Shown: in pieces, positions 53,431-61,930 of the stretch
How positions within the stretch are numbered: the first letter of the stretch is position 1
Layout of the letters: each line of letters opens with the position of its first letter
From: Alkalihalobacillus sp. LMS39
Lineage (GTDB): Bacteria > Bacillota > Bacilli > Bacillales > Bacillaceae_F
DNA length: 64,000 nucleotides
NCBI RefSeq assembly: GCF_022812285.1
Contig: NZ_CP093300.1
Location: 4,663,171-4,727,170, forward strand
Direction: 5' to 3'
The notes under the pieces: model-generated
Databases searched by the model: none
What the model saw: only the letters and a program-made list of their open reading frames with translations
What the model was told of the DNA's origin: nothing
Translations under genes and position numbers: made by a program

Positions 53431-54171
53431 ATTAAATTGTAAACTTCTTGTTATCGAATAAATAAATTCTTGATTTGTTACAAGTACAAGGTATGTAAAA
53501 GAATCTTCAATTCCCTGAGAAGGATAAGAAAGGACAAGGGCAGCTTCGTTACCCACGGTCTTCTTTTGGTCGGTTGACGGCAAAATAATATAGCCTACTT
53601 CATTTTGGACATGAATTTGTTCGATTAAGGGCTTTGAACCGAAGCGGGCTTTTGACTTAAACGCATAATGTTGACCAATGTCAAGGACTGATAGTGTTTT
53701 ACTATATACTTTTTTTACATCAACAAACCCATATTCTCCTTCTAGATGAATTCCTTTCTCCACTTTTTTTTCTTCCCATAATCCCGGGTATACAAAGCTC
53801 ACATTTTCTGTTTGACTTTCATAGACATCCCAGTGCACAGGAATACACCAAACCTGTCCTTCAAACAAACGATATGGATGCAAGTTTCGATTAGTTTGTA
53901 AAATCGTCTCATATGAAGAGTCATATTTTTCTGCGATGTTTGATAAGCTCTCTCCGGCTCTTAACGTGTAGCGAATCGCATTTTCCTGACAATACGGGTT
54001 ATAAAAAGATAACGGTAAATAGATTAGTTGTCCTACTTGTAAATCTTCAAAAGAAATATACGGATTAACGAGCAGCAGGTCTTGGTACGGAATATGGAAG
54101 AAAGACGAAATGCCAAGCAATGTATCTCCTTCTCTCACACAATAGACTTGAAGTCTTGAACCATGAACCAT
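53419..54171 (-). CDS. LysM-domain protein, two LysM repeats
   Basis: 250 residues without signal peptide. LysM 1 at about 7-50 (YCVREGDTLLGISSFFHIPY, then VGQLIYLP), LysM 2 at about 66-110 (YTLRAGESLSNIAEKYDSSY, then GQVWCIP), followed by an unknown 140-residue C-terminal domain. LysM binds peptidoglycan or chitin-like glycans; the missing signal peptide suggests a spore-coat or cortex-side role, as for SafA. The ATG at 54171 follows AGGGGGG; a TTG three codons upstream is the alternative. Monocistronic. Confidence 0.82.
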   Translation of the reverse strand: MVHGSRLQVYCVREGDTLLGISSFFHIPYQDLLLVNPYISFEDLQVGQLIYLPLSFYNPYCQENAIRYTLRAGESLSNIAEKYDSSYETILQTNRNLHPYRLFEGQVWCIPVHWDVYESQTENVSFVYPGLWEEKKVEKGIHLEGEYGFVDVKKVYSKTLSVLDIGQHYAFKSKARFGSKPLIEQIHVQNEVGYIILPSTDQKKTVGNEAALVLSYPSQGIEDSFTYLVLVTNQEFIYSITRSLQFNIKA

Positions 54172-54240
54172 TTTAGACAACCCCCCTTTTGTATTATCCT
54201 ATTCGCCAAAAGGAGGATTCATGTCTTTTCTTTAAGCAAA

Positions 54241-54312
54241 GTGCGGAGCCCTACTCTTCTAGAATAAGCTTCAAAGCTTCACTGCTATACCAAATTTTCA
54301 TATGTTAAAAAA
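54241..54312. repeat. Dispersed repeat 2, copy upstream of the LysM gene
   Basis: About 72 bp similar to 18331-18410 (shared TCTAGAA, AAGCTT, CAAAGCTT, CTGCTATACCAAA, ATATGT, AAAAAAG). It lies between the LysM gene and the cshA terminator. Confidence 0.6.
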
Positions 54313-54345
54313 GCCCACACTTCCAAATTAGGAAATATGGGCAAC
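54308..54345 (-). terminator. Terminator of cshA
   Basis: On the minus strand GCCCATATTTCC and GGAAGTGTGGGC pair with small mismatches, followed by TTTTTT. Confidence 0.8.
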
Positions 54346-54347
54346 TA

Positions 54348-55820
54348 TTATTTGCTAAACTTTTTCTTTTTTCGTTTTTGGTCGTTTGAAGATCTATCTG
54401 GTTTTCTTGAATCTGGCTTTCTAGAAGAAGAACGACGGTATCCACCTTTTTTATCTCTTGAACCTCCGCCTCTTTCACCATTGAATTTATTTTTCTTCAC
54501 ACGAAGCGGTGCTTCAGCTGTTAATTGTACTGGTTCATTACTTGGTTCTTTCGTCAGTAATTTTAACGCAGCTGAGATTAGACTAACAGAATCGTGATCA
54601 TCGAGTAATTGTTCTGCCATCCGTTTATATGCTTGCGCATCACCTTGTTCTACAGTTTCTAGTAACCGTTCAATCGTCAAGCGTTGTTGACCTTCAATTG
54701 CTTCAGCAAATGTTGGAACTGATTTGCGTTGGATTTTTTTCTTCGACACACGCTCGATCGTTTTTAAATGGTCCATTTCACGTGGCGATGCAAACGTTAG
54801 AGCAAGACCTGTTTTGCCCGCTCGTCCTGTTCGACCAATACGGTGAACATAGCTTTCTGGGTCTTGTGGGATGTCAAAGTTATATACATGTGTGACACCA
54901 CTAATATCTAATCCACGTGCAGCGACATCTGTTGCGACAAGGACTTCAATCGTCCCTGCTTTAAACTTTCGTAGGACGCTATCACGTTTCGCTTGATTTA
55001 AATCCCCATGGATCCCTTCTGCATCGTATCCACGCTTTGATAACGCTTCTGCTAATTCATCTACACGACGTTTTGTCCGGCCGAAAACAATCGCTAATTC
55101 TGGCGCATGAATATCTAACATTCTGCACAATACATCGAATTTTTGTTTTTCTGGAACTTCCATATATTCTTGTACAATGTTTGGTACAGTCATTTCCTTC
55201 GCCTTGACTGCAATCAGTTCAGGGTTCTTCATAAACTTCTGAGCTAATTTTTCAATTGGCTTTGGCATCGTCGCAGAAAATAATAATGTTTGTCTTTCTT
55301 CAGGTATTTCATTTAAAATCGTTTCAATATCTTCAATGAAACCCATTGTTAACATTTCATCAGCTTCATCTAAAACCGCAATTTTGATGTTGTTTAATCG
55401 GATTGTTTTTCTTCTCATATGGTCCATAAAACGTCCAGGTGTTCCAACAATAATATGCGGTCGTTTTTGTAAAGCTTTAATTTGTCTGCGAATATCTTGA
55501 CCACCATAAATCGGTAGTGTGTGCACACCTTTAATTTGACCTAATTTATTCATTTCTTCTGCAACTTGAACTGCTAACTCCCGTGTTGGAGCTAACACTA
55601 CACCTTGAATTGCAGCCTCTTCAATATCGACTTTTTCAATTAAAGGAATTCCAAATGCTGCTGTTTTTCCTGTTCCTGTTTGTGCTTGTCCAATTACATC
55701 CTTACCCGTTAACGCAACCGGAATCGTTTGTTCTTGTACTGGGGTTGCTTCTTCAAACCCCATATCTGTTACAGCCTTAACAATTTTATGGTTAAGACCA
55801 AATTCGTAAAACGTTGTCAA
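54348..55820 (-). CDS. cshA: DEAD-box RNA helicase CshA-like
   Basis: ATP-dependent RNA helicase, 490 residues, acting in RNA decay, ribosome assembly and cold response. Q-motif, [12 protein letters not shown], Ia [59 protein letters not shown]. The C-terminal tail is basic and low-complexity ([18 protein letters not shown]), an RNA-binding feature of the CshA group. TTG start behind AAAGGAGATGG. About 250 bp upstream to the catalase gene contains no gene. Confidence 0.93.
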   Translation of the reverse strand: MTTFYEFGLNHKIVKAVTDMGFEEATPVQEQTIPVALTGKDVIGQAQTGTGKTAAFGIPLIEKVDIEEAAIQGVVLAPTRELAVQVAEEMNKLGQIKGVHTLPIYGGQDIRRQIKALQKRPHIIVGTPGRFMDHMRRKTIRLNNIKIAVLDEADEMLTMGFIEDIETILNEIPEERQTLLFSATMPKPIEKLAQKFMKNPELIAVKAKEMTVPNIVQEYMEVPEKQKFDVLCRMLDIHAPELAIVFGRTKRRVDELAEALSKRGYDAEGIHGDLNQAKRDSVLRKFKAGTIEVLVATDVAARGLDISGVTHVYNFDIPQDPESYVHRIGRTGRAGKTGLALTFASPREMDHLKTIERVSKKKIQRKSVPTFAEAIEGQQRLTIERLLETVEQGDAQAYKRMAEQLLDDHDSVSLISAALKLLTKEPSNEPVQLTAEAPLRVKKNKFNGERGGGSRDKKGGYRRSSSRKPDSRKPDRSSNDQKRKKKKFSK

Positions 55821-56004
55821 CGTAAGCCATCTCCTTTATATATCGCTTTCCTCTTTTTAAAATTGCCCTAAAAAAAACACCATTATTCCTACCGAGCGGA
55901 ATATGGTATAAGCTGTACTGTCTGATTTACACTTATAGTCCGATCTTTTAAAGCAAACTTAATCATACCACTTTAAGGAAAGAAAAGCAATGCAAACCAA
56001 AAGA

Positions 56005-56052
56005 GGGGAATGTCATAAAAGGTCTCACTCAATCCTCTATAACATTCCCACT
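56005..56052 (-). terminator. Terminator of the catalase gene
   Basis: TGGGAATGTTAT and ATGACATTCCCC pair with one mismatch, followed by TCTTTT on the minus strand. Confidence 0.6.
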
Positions 56053-56074
56053 TGTTCTTTTCTTTTATTATGCT

Positions 56075-57700
56075 TTAATATGGATCAGCGTCATGGCCCA
56101 TTTCTTTTGCCATTTCAACACCCATATCATTATTTGTTTTCATCGAACTCATTTTAGCAAGCCCATCTGCAACGCGTTGACCATATTCTTTATCAGCTTG
56201 AGTGAAATAAGAAACCATTTTTTCTTTTATTCTTGGATCACATGGATGCAAAGCTCCAACTAAATTATTGATTAACTCGTCTTTTTCCCACTCTTCAAAG
56301 GCGCGGTATGTATCACCGGCTTGTCCGAAATCATTCGTTCTTTCGATTTTTTTACGAGTTAAATTGCCTTCTACATGTGGCTCATGTGGTTCACCCGATT
56401 TCGGCGCTTCTTTTAATCCATCTAGTGTTGATGGTTCATAATTAACATGTGGATTTTGACCCGGTCCTTTGTCTACAAAATAGGTCATTTGTCCATCACG
56501 TTGATTTGTCGCAACATGCTTTTTCGGTGCATTGACTGGTAATTGTAAATAATTTGAGCCGACGCGATACCGCTGTGTATCTGAATAAGAAAACGTACGA
56601 CCTTGTAATAACTTATCATCAGAGAAATCTAATCCATCAACAAGTACACCTGTTCCAAATGCCGCTTGTTCTACTTCTGCAAAATAATTTTCTGGGTTTT
56701 TGTTTAACACCATTTTTCCAACTGGTAAGAAAGGAAACTTTTCTGGTGGCCATAGCTTTGTTGGGTCAAGTGGGTCAAAATCTAATTCAGGGTGGTCATC
56801 ATCACTCATAATTTGAACACAGAGTTCCCACTCTGGATAATCTCCATTTTCAATCGCTTCATACAAATCTTGAGTGGCGTGATTAAAGTTTTTCGCTTGA
56901 ATTTTTTCAGCTTCTTCTTGAGTTAGATTTTTTATGCCTTGTTTTATTGGTTCCCAATGATACTTTACTAACACACCTTTTCCTTCTTTGTTCACCCATT
57001 TATATGTATTAACACCTGATCCTTGCATTTGCCGGTAATTAGCAGGAATTCCCCATGGCGAAAATAAAAATGTAACCATATGTGTGGCTTCTGGTGAATT
57101 CGAAATAAAATCAAACATTCTTTCTAAATCTTGAACATTTGTTACTGGGTCTGGTTTAAATGCATGGACCATATCTGGGAATTTTAATGGGTCACGAATA
57201 AAAAATATTTTTAGATTGTTTCCGACTAAGTCCCAGTTTCCATCTTCTGTATAAAACTTGACGGCAAAGCCTCTCGGATCACGTAGCGTCTCGGGGGAGT
57301 GTCCACCATGGACAACAGATGAAAACCGGACAAATACAGGCGTTTTCTTCCCTTTTTCTTGAAATAATTTTGCTCTAGTATATTTTGAAACATGCTCATC
57401 CCCAGCCGTTCCATATGCCTCGAAATAACCATGAGCACCTGCTCCGCGGGCATGAACTACACGTTCAGGAATACGCTCACGATCAAAATGCGAAATCTTT
57501 TCTAGAAATTGATAATTCTCAAGTGTTGTAGGTCCTCTATCTCCTACAGTTCTAACATTTTGATTGTCGACAACTGGGTGACCTTGACGTGTTGTTAATG
57601 TATCTTGTGTTTCTCCTTCTGTTACTCTTGAGTCTGAAGGTCCACCAGCACCATTAACAGATGTGCCAGTGTTTTCATGTTCATTATTATTGTTTTTCAA
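56075..57700 (-). CDS. kat: Monofunctional heme catalase
   Basis: Decomposes hydrogen peroxide. 541 residues, in the small-subunit catalase length range with a polar N-terminal extension ([10 protein letters not shown]). Distal His in [14 protein letters not shown] near residue 82, [17 protein letters not shown], Asn in FSPWG region, and proximal heme Tyr in [18 protein letters not shown] start behind AAAGGTGG. No clear PerR box was recognised upstream. Only about 2 kb separate it from the iron/encapsulin locus. Confidence 0.93.
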   Translation of the reverse strand: MKNNNNEHENTGTSVNGAGGPSDSRVTEGETQDTLTTRQGHPVVDNQNVRTVGDRGPTTLENYQFLEKISHFDRERIPERVVHARGAGAHGYFEAYGTAGDEHVSKYTRAKLFQEKGKKTPVFVRFSSVVHGGHSPETLRDPRGFAVKFYTEDGNWDLVGNNLKIFFIRDPLKFPDMVHAFKPDPVTNVQDLERMFDFISNSPEATHMVTFLFSPWGIPANYRQMQGSGVNTYKWVNKEGKGVLVKYHWEPIKQGIKNLTQEEAEKIQAKNFNHATQDLYEAIENGDYPEWELCVQIMSDDDHPELDFDPLDPTKLWPPEKFPFLPVGKMVLNKNPENYFAEVEQAAFGTGVLVDGLDFSDDKLLQGRTFSYSDTQRYRVGSNYLQLPVNAPKKHVATNQRDGQMTYFVDKGPGQNPHVNYEPSTLDGLKEAPKSGEPHEPHVEGNLTRKKIERTNDFGQAGDTYRAFEEWEKDELINNLVGALHPCDPRIKEKMVSYFTQADKEYGQRVADGLAKMSSMKTNNDMGVEMAKEMGHDADPY

Positions 57701-57818
57701 CTCATACCCACCTTTCTATAGTTACAGTGAGTATTATTTCCGCTCTGCAATTGTTATATGCAATATTTTCTAGTTTTTTTGAATTCATTTCCATTAATTA
57801 TCATCTATGAATGTTCAA

Positions 57819-59219
57819 TTAGCATCGTACGATAATTCCTTCTACAATCGCATTCTCTACATCTGCTCCTGATATATGTGGAGAAAAGGCTTGGATTTCA
57901 TTTAGTGTAAAGGGAGTAGTTTTTTGCTTTTGCAAAAATGCATACAAAATGGAGTCATCCAAATATCGATAATAGTAATCATGATAAATTCCTTTATTAG
58001 ATATATAACACCATGGAGCTAATTTATAATGATTACGCTTTTTTTGTTCCCGTTTTTGTCGAACGAGTGGTTGAGCAGAAAGAATCACTTCTTCATAAGA
58101 AGCTACATTTTTTTCAAAATTATAATGCTCATCAAGAAAATCATGTACCTTACTAATATCAACAAGATATTTCGACTGTTCAAGAATGGCTTCGACGGTT
58201 GCTTCTATATCACCGTAGTCCACTTTTGCTACATGATAACCGTCCGGAACAATCGTCCTCTGGGCTCCGACGTTTGACACGATAACCGGTGTTCCACAGG
58301 CAATCGATTCTAACTGAACATAACCAAACGCCTCGATAAATTGTCCAATGCACAGTGTTAGATTTGACATCGAATAAAGGCTTGCCATCTCTTCACTTGA
58401 TACCCATGGATAATAAACAATTTCTTCTTTAATATTTAACTCCTGAGCTTGTTGGTCCACTTTAAAATAAAATGCTGCCACTTCACTGGAAATGTGTACA
58501 TCGACATGCTTTGGAATCAATAATTTTATGTTCTTTTTTAACCTGTTTGTCCTTTTTAATTGATCGACGACTAATAAAGCTTGGACAATACCTTTACTTT
58601 CTTCTGGTCGATGAGGAAAGAGAATGACAAAATCATCTTCTTCAATCCCGTATTTTTCCCGCCACTTCTCTGTTTGTTGAGGTTTATATTTGGTGAGATC
58701 AATTCCGTTTCGAACGACCGTCAGCATTGATTCCATCTCAGGAATCAATTGACCTACGGTACTATATACACAGTCATACATATATTCACAAGAAACAATC
58801 AATTTGCTTTGGTTTGGGTGAAAAGCACTTATCATTGCCTCAGGATATACAAAGTTTTTTAATGAAGCGACCGTAGGAATATCCTCATGTAAATATTGAT
58901 AATCTAATTGGGAATCGTGAATATAAAGAACATCATGCGTTTTCGTATATTCCTTAATAAGTTCATATGAATGAACTAAATGAAATGGATACGTATCATA
59001 TGGAATTGGAAATGTTTCTTTAAAGCGCAACAAAGGAAGTACCGTTACACCATCATAAAGTTGAAACGGCTCTTTATTGTCTTCTCTTTGATTTGTTAGT
59101 ACCGTAACCGTATGCCCTATCTTACCAAAGTAGACTAATAGCTCCCGCAAATGCCTTTGAGAGCCACCTATCGAAACATCCTTTAAAATTGTTGTCATCG
59201 AGAAAACAAGAATTTTCAT
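57819..59219 (-). CDS. GT4-family glycosyltransferase
   Basis: 466-residue retaining GT-B glycosyltransferase. N-domain with GGSQRHLRELLVYFGKIGH (acceptor-side loop); C-domain with FPHRPEESKGI and the E-x7-E nucleotide-sugar motif EAFGYVQLESIACGTPVIVS. A C-terminal extra region (about 390-466) is not part of the usual core. No membrane helix; probably peripheral. Substrates unknown; stands alone, not in a polysaccharide cluster. ATG start. Confidence 0.85.
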   Translation of the reverse strand: MKILVFSMTTILKDVSIGGSQRHLRELLVYFGKIGHTVTVLTNQREDNKEPFQLYDGVTVLPLLRFKETFPIPYDTYPFHLVHSYELIKEYTKTHDVLYIHDSQLDYQYLHEDIPTVASLKNFVYPEAMISAFHPNQSKLIVSCEYMYDCVYSTVGQLIPEMESMLTVVRNGIDLTKYKPQQTEKWREKYGIEEDDFVILFPHRPEESKGIVQALLVVDQLKRTNRLKKNIKLLIPKHVDVHISSEVAAFYFKVDQQAQELNIKEEIVYYPWVSSEEMASLYSMSNLTLCIGQFIEAFGYVQLESIACGTPVIVSNVGAQRTIVPDGYHVAKVDYGDIEATVEAILEQSKYLVDISKVHDFLDEHYNFEKNVASYEEVILSAQPLVRQKREQKKRNHYKLAPWCYISNKGIYHDYYYRYLDDSILYAFLQKQKTTPFTLNEIQAFSPHISGADVENAIVEGIIVRC

Positions 59220-59305
59220 GTCTTTATCCCTACTTCACACTTTGATGACTTTATCATACCCCTTTTTCTTTTACGTGAATAGGACTAAAATCACATGTGT
59301 ATTCT

Positions 59306-59689
59306 CTAGTAGTATTGTTGAAAAACAGCCTGGCATGCTAATCTATGTGTAGGTTCTGTTAATTTGGCTATTTCTTCGTCTGTTCGCTTTGATAACATGC
59401 CATGACCTGACACTATCGTAACTTCACACTTTCCACAAGAACCTTTTTTACACTTATAATCAATCGGTACCTTTTGATTTAAGGCTTGTTCTAAGACACT
59501 TACGTTTTGTTCCGGTTGAACTTCATACCGACGACCATGTTGCTCAATCTCAATGGACTTTTTTTCAACTTCTTTTGTTTTTCGCTTTTCTTGTTTTTCT
59601 ACCGTTTTTTTCTCAACAATAGCGTTTTCAATATGTATGTTGTTTTGTTTCCCTTCTATTAATGAGCCTACCGTTAATTTTTTTTGCAT
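59306..59689 (-). CDS. [2Fe-2S] ferredoxin with N-terminal encapsulin-loading motif
   Basis: 127-residue electron carrier. C-terminal plant-type ferredoxin with Cys80, Cys85, Cys88 and Cys119 (CKKGSCGKC, LACQ). The N-terminus MQKKLTVGSLIEG matches the cargo-loading motif TVGSL of IMEF encapsulin systems, followed by a charged Lys/Glu linker (residues 24-47). The open frame reaches 59779 but ATG 59689 has AAAGGAG. A ferredoxin inside the shell would reduce stored ferric iron for release; this fits published IMEF systems. It lies on the minus strand, diverging from the 59837 gene across a Fur-type region. Confidence 0.9.
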   Translation of the reverse strand: MQKKLTVGSLIEGKQNNIHIENAIVEKKTVEKQEKRKTKEVEKKSIEIEQHGRRYEVQPEQNVSVLEQALNQKVPIDYKCKKGSCGKCEVTIVSGHGMLSKRTDEEIAKLTEPTHRLACQAVFQQYY

Positions 59690-59765
59690 CGTCTTTGACT
59701 CCTTTCCTATCAAACAAACATTATCGTTTTCCAAATATCTGTATTTTAAAAAACATATTGCGTTG

Positions 59766-59806
59766 CTAATGAGAATCATTTACAATGATAATGAGAATTG
59801 TTATCA
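59766..59806. promoter_or_regulatory. Fur-type box between ferredoxin and the 59837 gene
   Basis: GATAATGAGAATTGTTATC (59787-59805) matches 16 of 19 positions of the Fur consensus GATAATGATAATCATTATC and has T/A ends forming TGATAA...TTATCA. A second TGAGAATCATT overlaps at 59769-59779. It lies 31-51 bp upstream of the plus-strand gene and could serve both directions. It links the locus to iron. Confidence 0.75.
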
Positions 59807-59836
59807 GATGTTTTCTTTATTCGAGGAGGGTACCAC

Positions 59837-60301
59837 ATGCAAAAGCAAGTAAATGGGTTAAAAGACATCTATGCGTTACTGTCGAATGAAAGAAAAATTG
59901 GTGGTATAATTGAAACACAATTTATTCGCCTTCGTTCAGGAGAAGAATTTAAAAATGCTGTTATTACAAATGTAGATATGCTAGGGTCAACATTCTACTC
60001 CCTAGGCTTTACAACAAGTGATGGGCAACATATGATTATCAATGTTTCCGAAATTAGTGTGATTTCCGCACCAGTTCATAAGAAAATTGCAGATGCACAA
60101 AATATAATATATAAAAAAGCAAAAACAGCTGAAAAACTAAAATACTTAAAACGATTATACGAAGTTAATGAAGGCAGCTATACGACGATTTTCTTAGAAG
60201 AAGCTAAGCTAATTGTTGAGGATATTGGATATGAAGCCGCAAAAGAACACGTTGATGTAAGCTTTATTACTCCACCTAAAAAAGTTTATTCCATTGCATA
60301 A
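59837..60301 (+). CDS. Protein of unknown function beside the encapsulin locus
   Basis: 154-residue protein that I do not recognise. Residues 20-75 look beta-rich like a small barrel (TQFIRLRSGEEFKNAVITNV, then GQHMIINVSEISVIS), and residues 80-150 are helical (IADAQNIIYKKAKTAEKLKY). No signal peptide, membrane helix, cysteine or TVGSL motif. The open frame begins upstream, but the ATG at 59837 has GAGGAGGG. Its promoter contains the Fur-type box; it converges with the encapsulin gene, from which a terminator separates it. Confidence 0.75.
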   Translation: MQKQVNGLKDIYALLSNERKIGGIIETQFIRLRSGEEFKNAVITNVDMLGSTFYSLGFTTSDGQHMIINVSEISVISAPVHKKIADAQNIIYKKAKTAEKLKYLKRLYEVNEGSYTTIFLEEAKLIVEDIGYEAAKEHVDVSFITPPKKVYSIA

Positions 60302-60311
60302 AGATAGAAGT

Positions 60312-60350
60312 AGGTGTGTCAAAGAATCATCTTTGACACACCTTTATTTT
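60312..60350 (+). terminator. Terminator of the 59837 gene (shared with encapsulin)
   Basis: AGGTGTGTCAAAGA pairs perfectly with TCTTTGACACACCT, with a TTATTTTTTT tail on the plus strand. Confidence 0.9.
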
Positions 60351-60351
60351 T

Positions 60352-61203
60352 TTATTCGTTTCCTTCAGGATCTTCTAACGTACAAATCGCACTTGGTCGT
60401 TTGATTCGTAATACGGCTGACTCATATACTCTGAATACATGATTCATATTCTCATCATCAATAAATGCCGTTTCAAAATCTTGACCAATCGCTAAATCTA
60501 AGTTTTGTTTTCCTGCATCTACAATGACGCCACGTCTCCCTTTAATCATCGGAGACTGGAAAACTCCCGCTGTCATAAGTTCACGGACATGTTCAATTTC
60601 AAGTACATTTGTGCCTTGATGAACGCGGTGTAGCAATGCATATAGTTCAGGAGATAAGACGAGCGCATAAGGACCTGTATGTCCCATTCGTAAAAGTTTA
60701 TTTCTTGCTTCAACTACATCACTAAATGCGTTTCCAGAAGTCATCCAATCTGAGCGTAAATGTGTCAATTTTCCTTTTACATTCAATACACCTGGTAAAT
60801 CAAACTCTTTTGAGCCATTGAAAATAAGGTCATCTTCTAACAATGCACACTGCTGTGCCGCATGTGCAGCAGCAGAAAAGTCAATTGGATTATCTAATGC
60901 TTTCGCATATTGCAGGTCACGCCAATACAGCATAAAATCCTTATACAAAAGAGGAACACTTAAATTTACACGCCTTGTTGGTGATGATAATTCCGTTGAT
61001 TCACCGTGATAGCTAATATTTCCTAATTCTTGATTTTCATAAATATCATTCGTAACCGTTTGAACCCCTTCTCCTAACGGGCCATACAAGTCAATAAAAC
61101 GTCGACCAACTAACTGTCTACGGGCACTTTCAATCACCGTTTCATCTAATTCATTCCATTGTTTTTCGTTTAATGGTGCATCTGCATATAATTTCGTTTT
61201 CAT
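60352..61203 (-). CDS. enc: Encapsulin shell protein (family 1)
   Basis: HK97-fold nanocompartment shell protein, 283 residues. Landmarks: LNEKQWNELDETVIESARRQ, GRRFIDLYGPLGEGVQTV, FSAAAHAAQQCALLEDDLIF, GPYALVLSPELYALLHRV and ESAVLRIKRPSAICTLED at the end. The first sequence block (PLNEKQWNEL) and the C-terminal IKRPSAI are typical for linocin-like encapsulins. The shell self-assembles and takes cargo by its loading peptide. ATG behind AAGGAGGAG. It directly follows the IMEF cargo gene (11-bp gap). Confidence 0.95.
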   Translation of the reverse strand: MKTKLYADAPLNEKQWNELDETVIESARRQLVGRRFIDLYGPLGEGVQTVTNDIYENQELGNISYHGESTELSSPTRRVNLSVPLLYKDFMLYWRDLQYAKALDNPIDFSAAAHAAQQCALLEDDLIFNGSKEFDLPGVLNVKGKLTHLRSDWMTSGNAFSDVVEARNKLLRMGHTGPYALVLSPELYALLHRVHQGTNVLEIEHVRELMTAGVFQSPMIKGRRGVIVDAGKQNLDLAIGQDFETAFIDDENMNHVFRVYESAVLRIKRPSAICTLEDPEGNE

Positions 61204-61214
61204 CGTACTCCTCC

Positions 61215-61793
61215 TTATTTTAAACTTCCTACTGTAAACTTCTTTTTATAACCAAGCTCTATTGATTGTGCTGATGCTTTGCTGTCTGATTGTGTATACA
61301 TATCAATTTTTAAATGGTCTGCTTTGCCCTCTTTTTCATCTGTCGGAGTTGATGCAGCTAAGCTTGTTAAATCATATTTATCATTTAAATCTTGCATGAT
61401 TCCTTTTATTTCTTGATAATCTGTCGATGTCATATCTCTCATTTTTTGAATGGGGTCGCCATGCTCTGTATCTTTAAATTGAAAAAGTGATAAATCAAGG
61501 TGCTCTAAAAAATTATGTAATCCGAACTTTTCTAAACTTACATCTTGCAATAATCGAATAAATTCACCTTGGCTAGGGTCTAACTCTTTTGTTTGGACAT
61601 CTTTGACTTTTGGAAGCAATACATTAATTCGATCCAATCGGTGTTCTTCCTCTTCATAAATATGATGCCAATATAATCGCTCATGGTCATCTTTTGCATT
61701 TTCAATGACAGGAGTTATGATATCCATAAACCCTAAAAGCGCTTCTTGCGTTCTTTCAAGTATCCCTTCTAACTTCGGAAAATTTTCGCTCAC
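61215..61793 (-). CDS. IMEF-type encapsulated iron-mineralising cargo
   Basis: 192-residue ferritin-like helical protein of the iron-mineralising encapsulin-associated firmicute (IMEF) type. Helix 2 and 3 hold candidate metal ligands (HERLYWHHIYEEEEHRLDRI). A flexible linker ends in KKKFTVGSLK, the C-terminal loading peptide that docks into the shell. GTG start at 61793 with GGAGTGAGG; GTG at 61802 is too close to that site. Its product oxidises ferrous iron inside the shell in published systems. First gene of the cargo-shell operon; no Fur box was found directly upstream. Confidence 0.9.
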   Translation of the reverse strand: MSENFPKLEGILERTQEALLGFMDIITPVIENAKDDHERLYWHHIYEEEEHRLDRINVLLPKVKDVQTKELDPSQGEFIRLLQDVSLEKFGLHNFLEHLDLSLFQFKDTEHGDPIQKMRDMTSTDYQEIKGIMQDLNDKYDLTSLAASTPTDEKEGKADHLKIDMYTQSDSKASAQSIELGYKKKFTVGSLK

Positions 61794-61885
61794 GTTCCTC
61801 ACTCCAATGTCATAAATTACTCTTATTTTACCCTATCTCCTATAAGAATAAAACATTGTTTCTTGCTAATAGATTACTTACAGCA

Positions 61886-61920
61886 AAAAGACTTGTCAAA
61901 CTGTATGTTCAACAAGCCTT
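61886..61920 (-). terminator. Terminator of the EAL-HDOD gene
   Basis: GGCTTGTTGAAC and GTTTGACAAGTC pair with wobbles, followed by TTTTTG on the minus strand. Confidence 0.65.
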
Positions 61921-61930
61921 ATCGTTTCCT

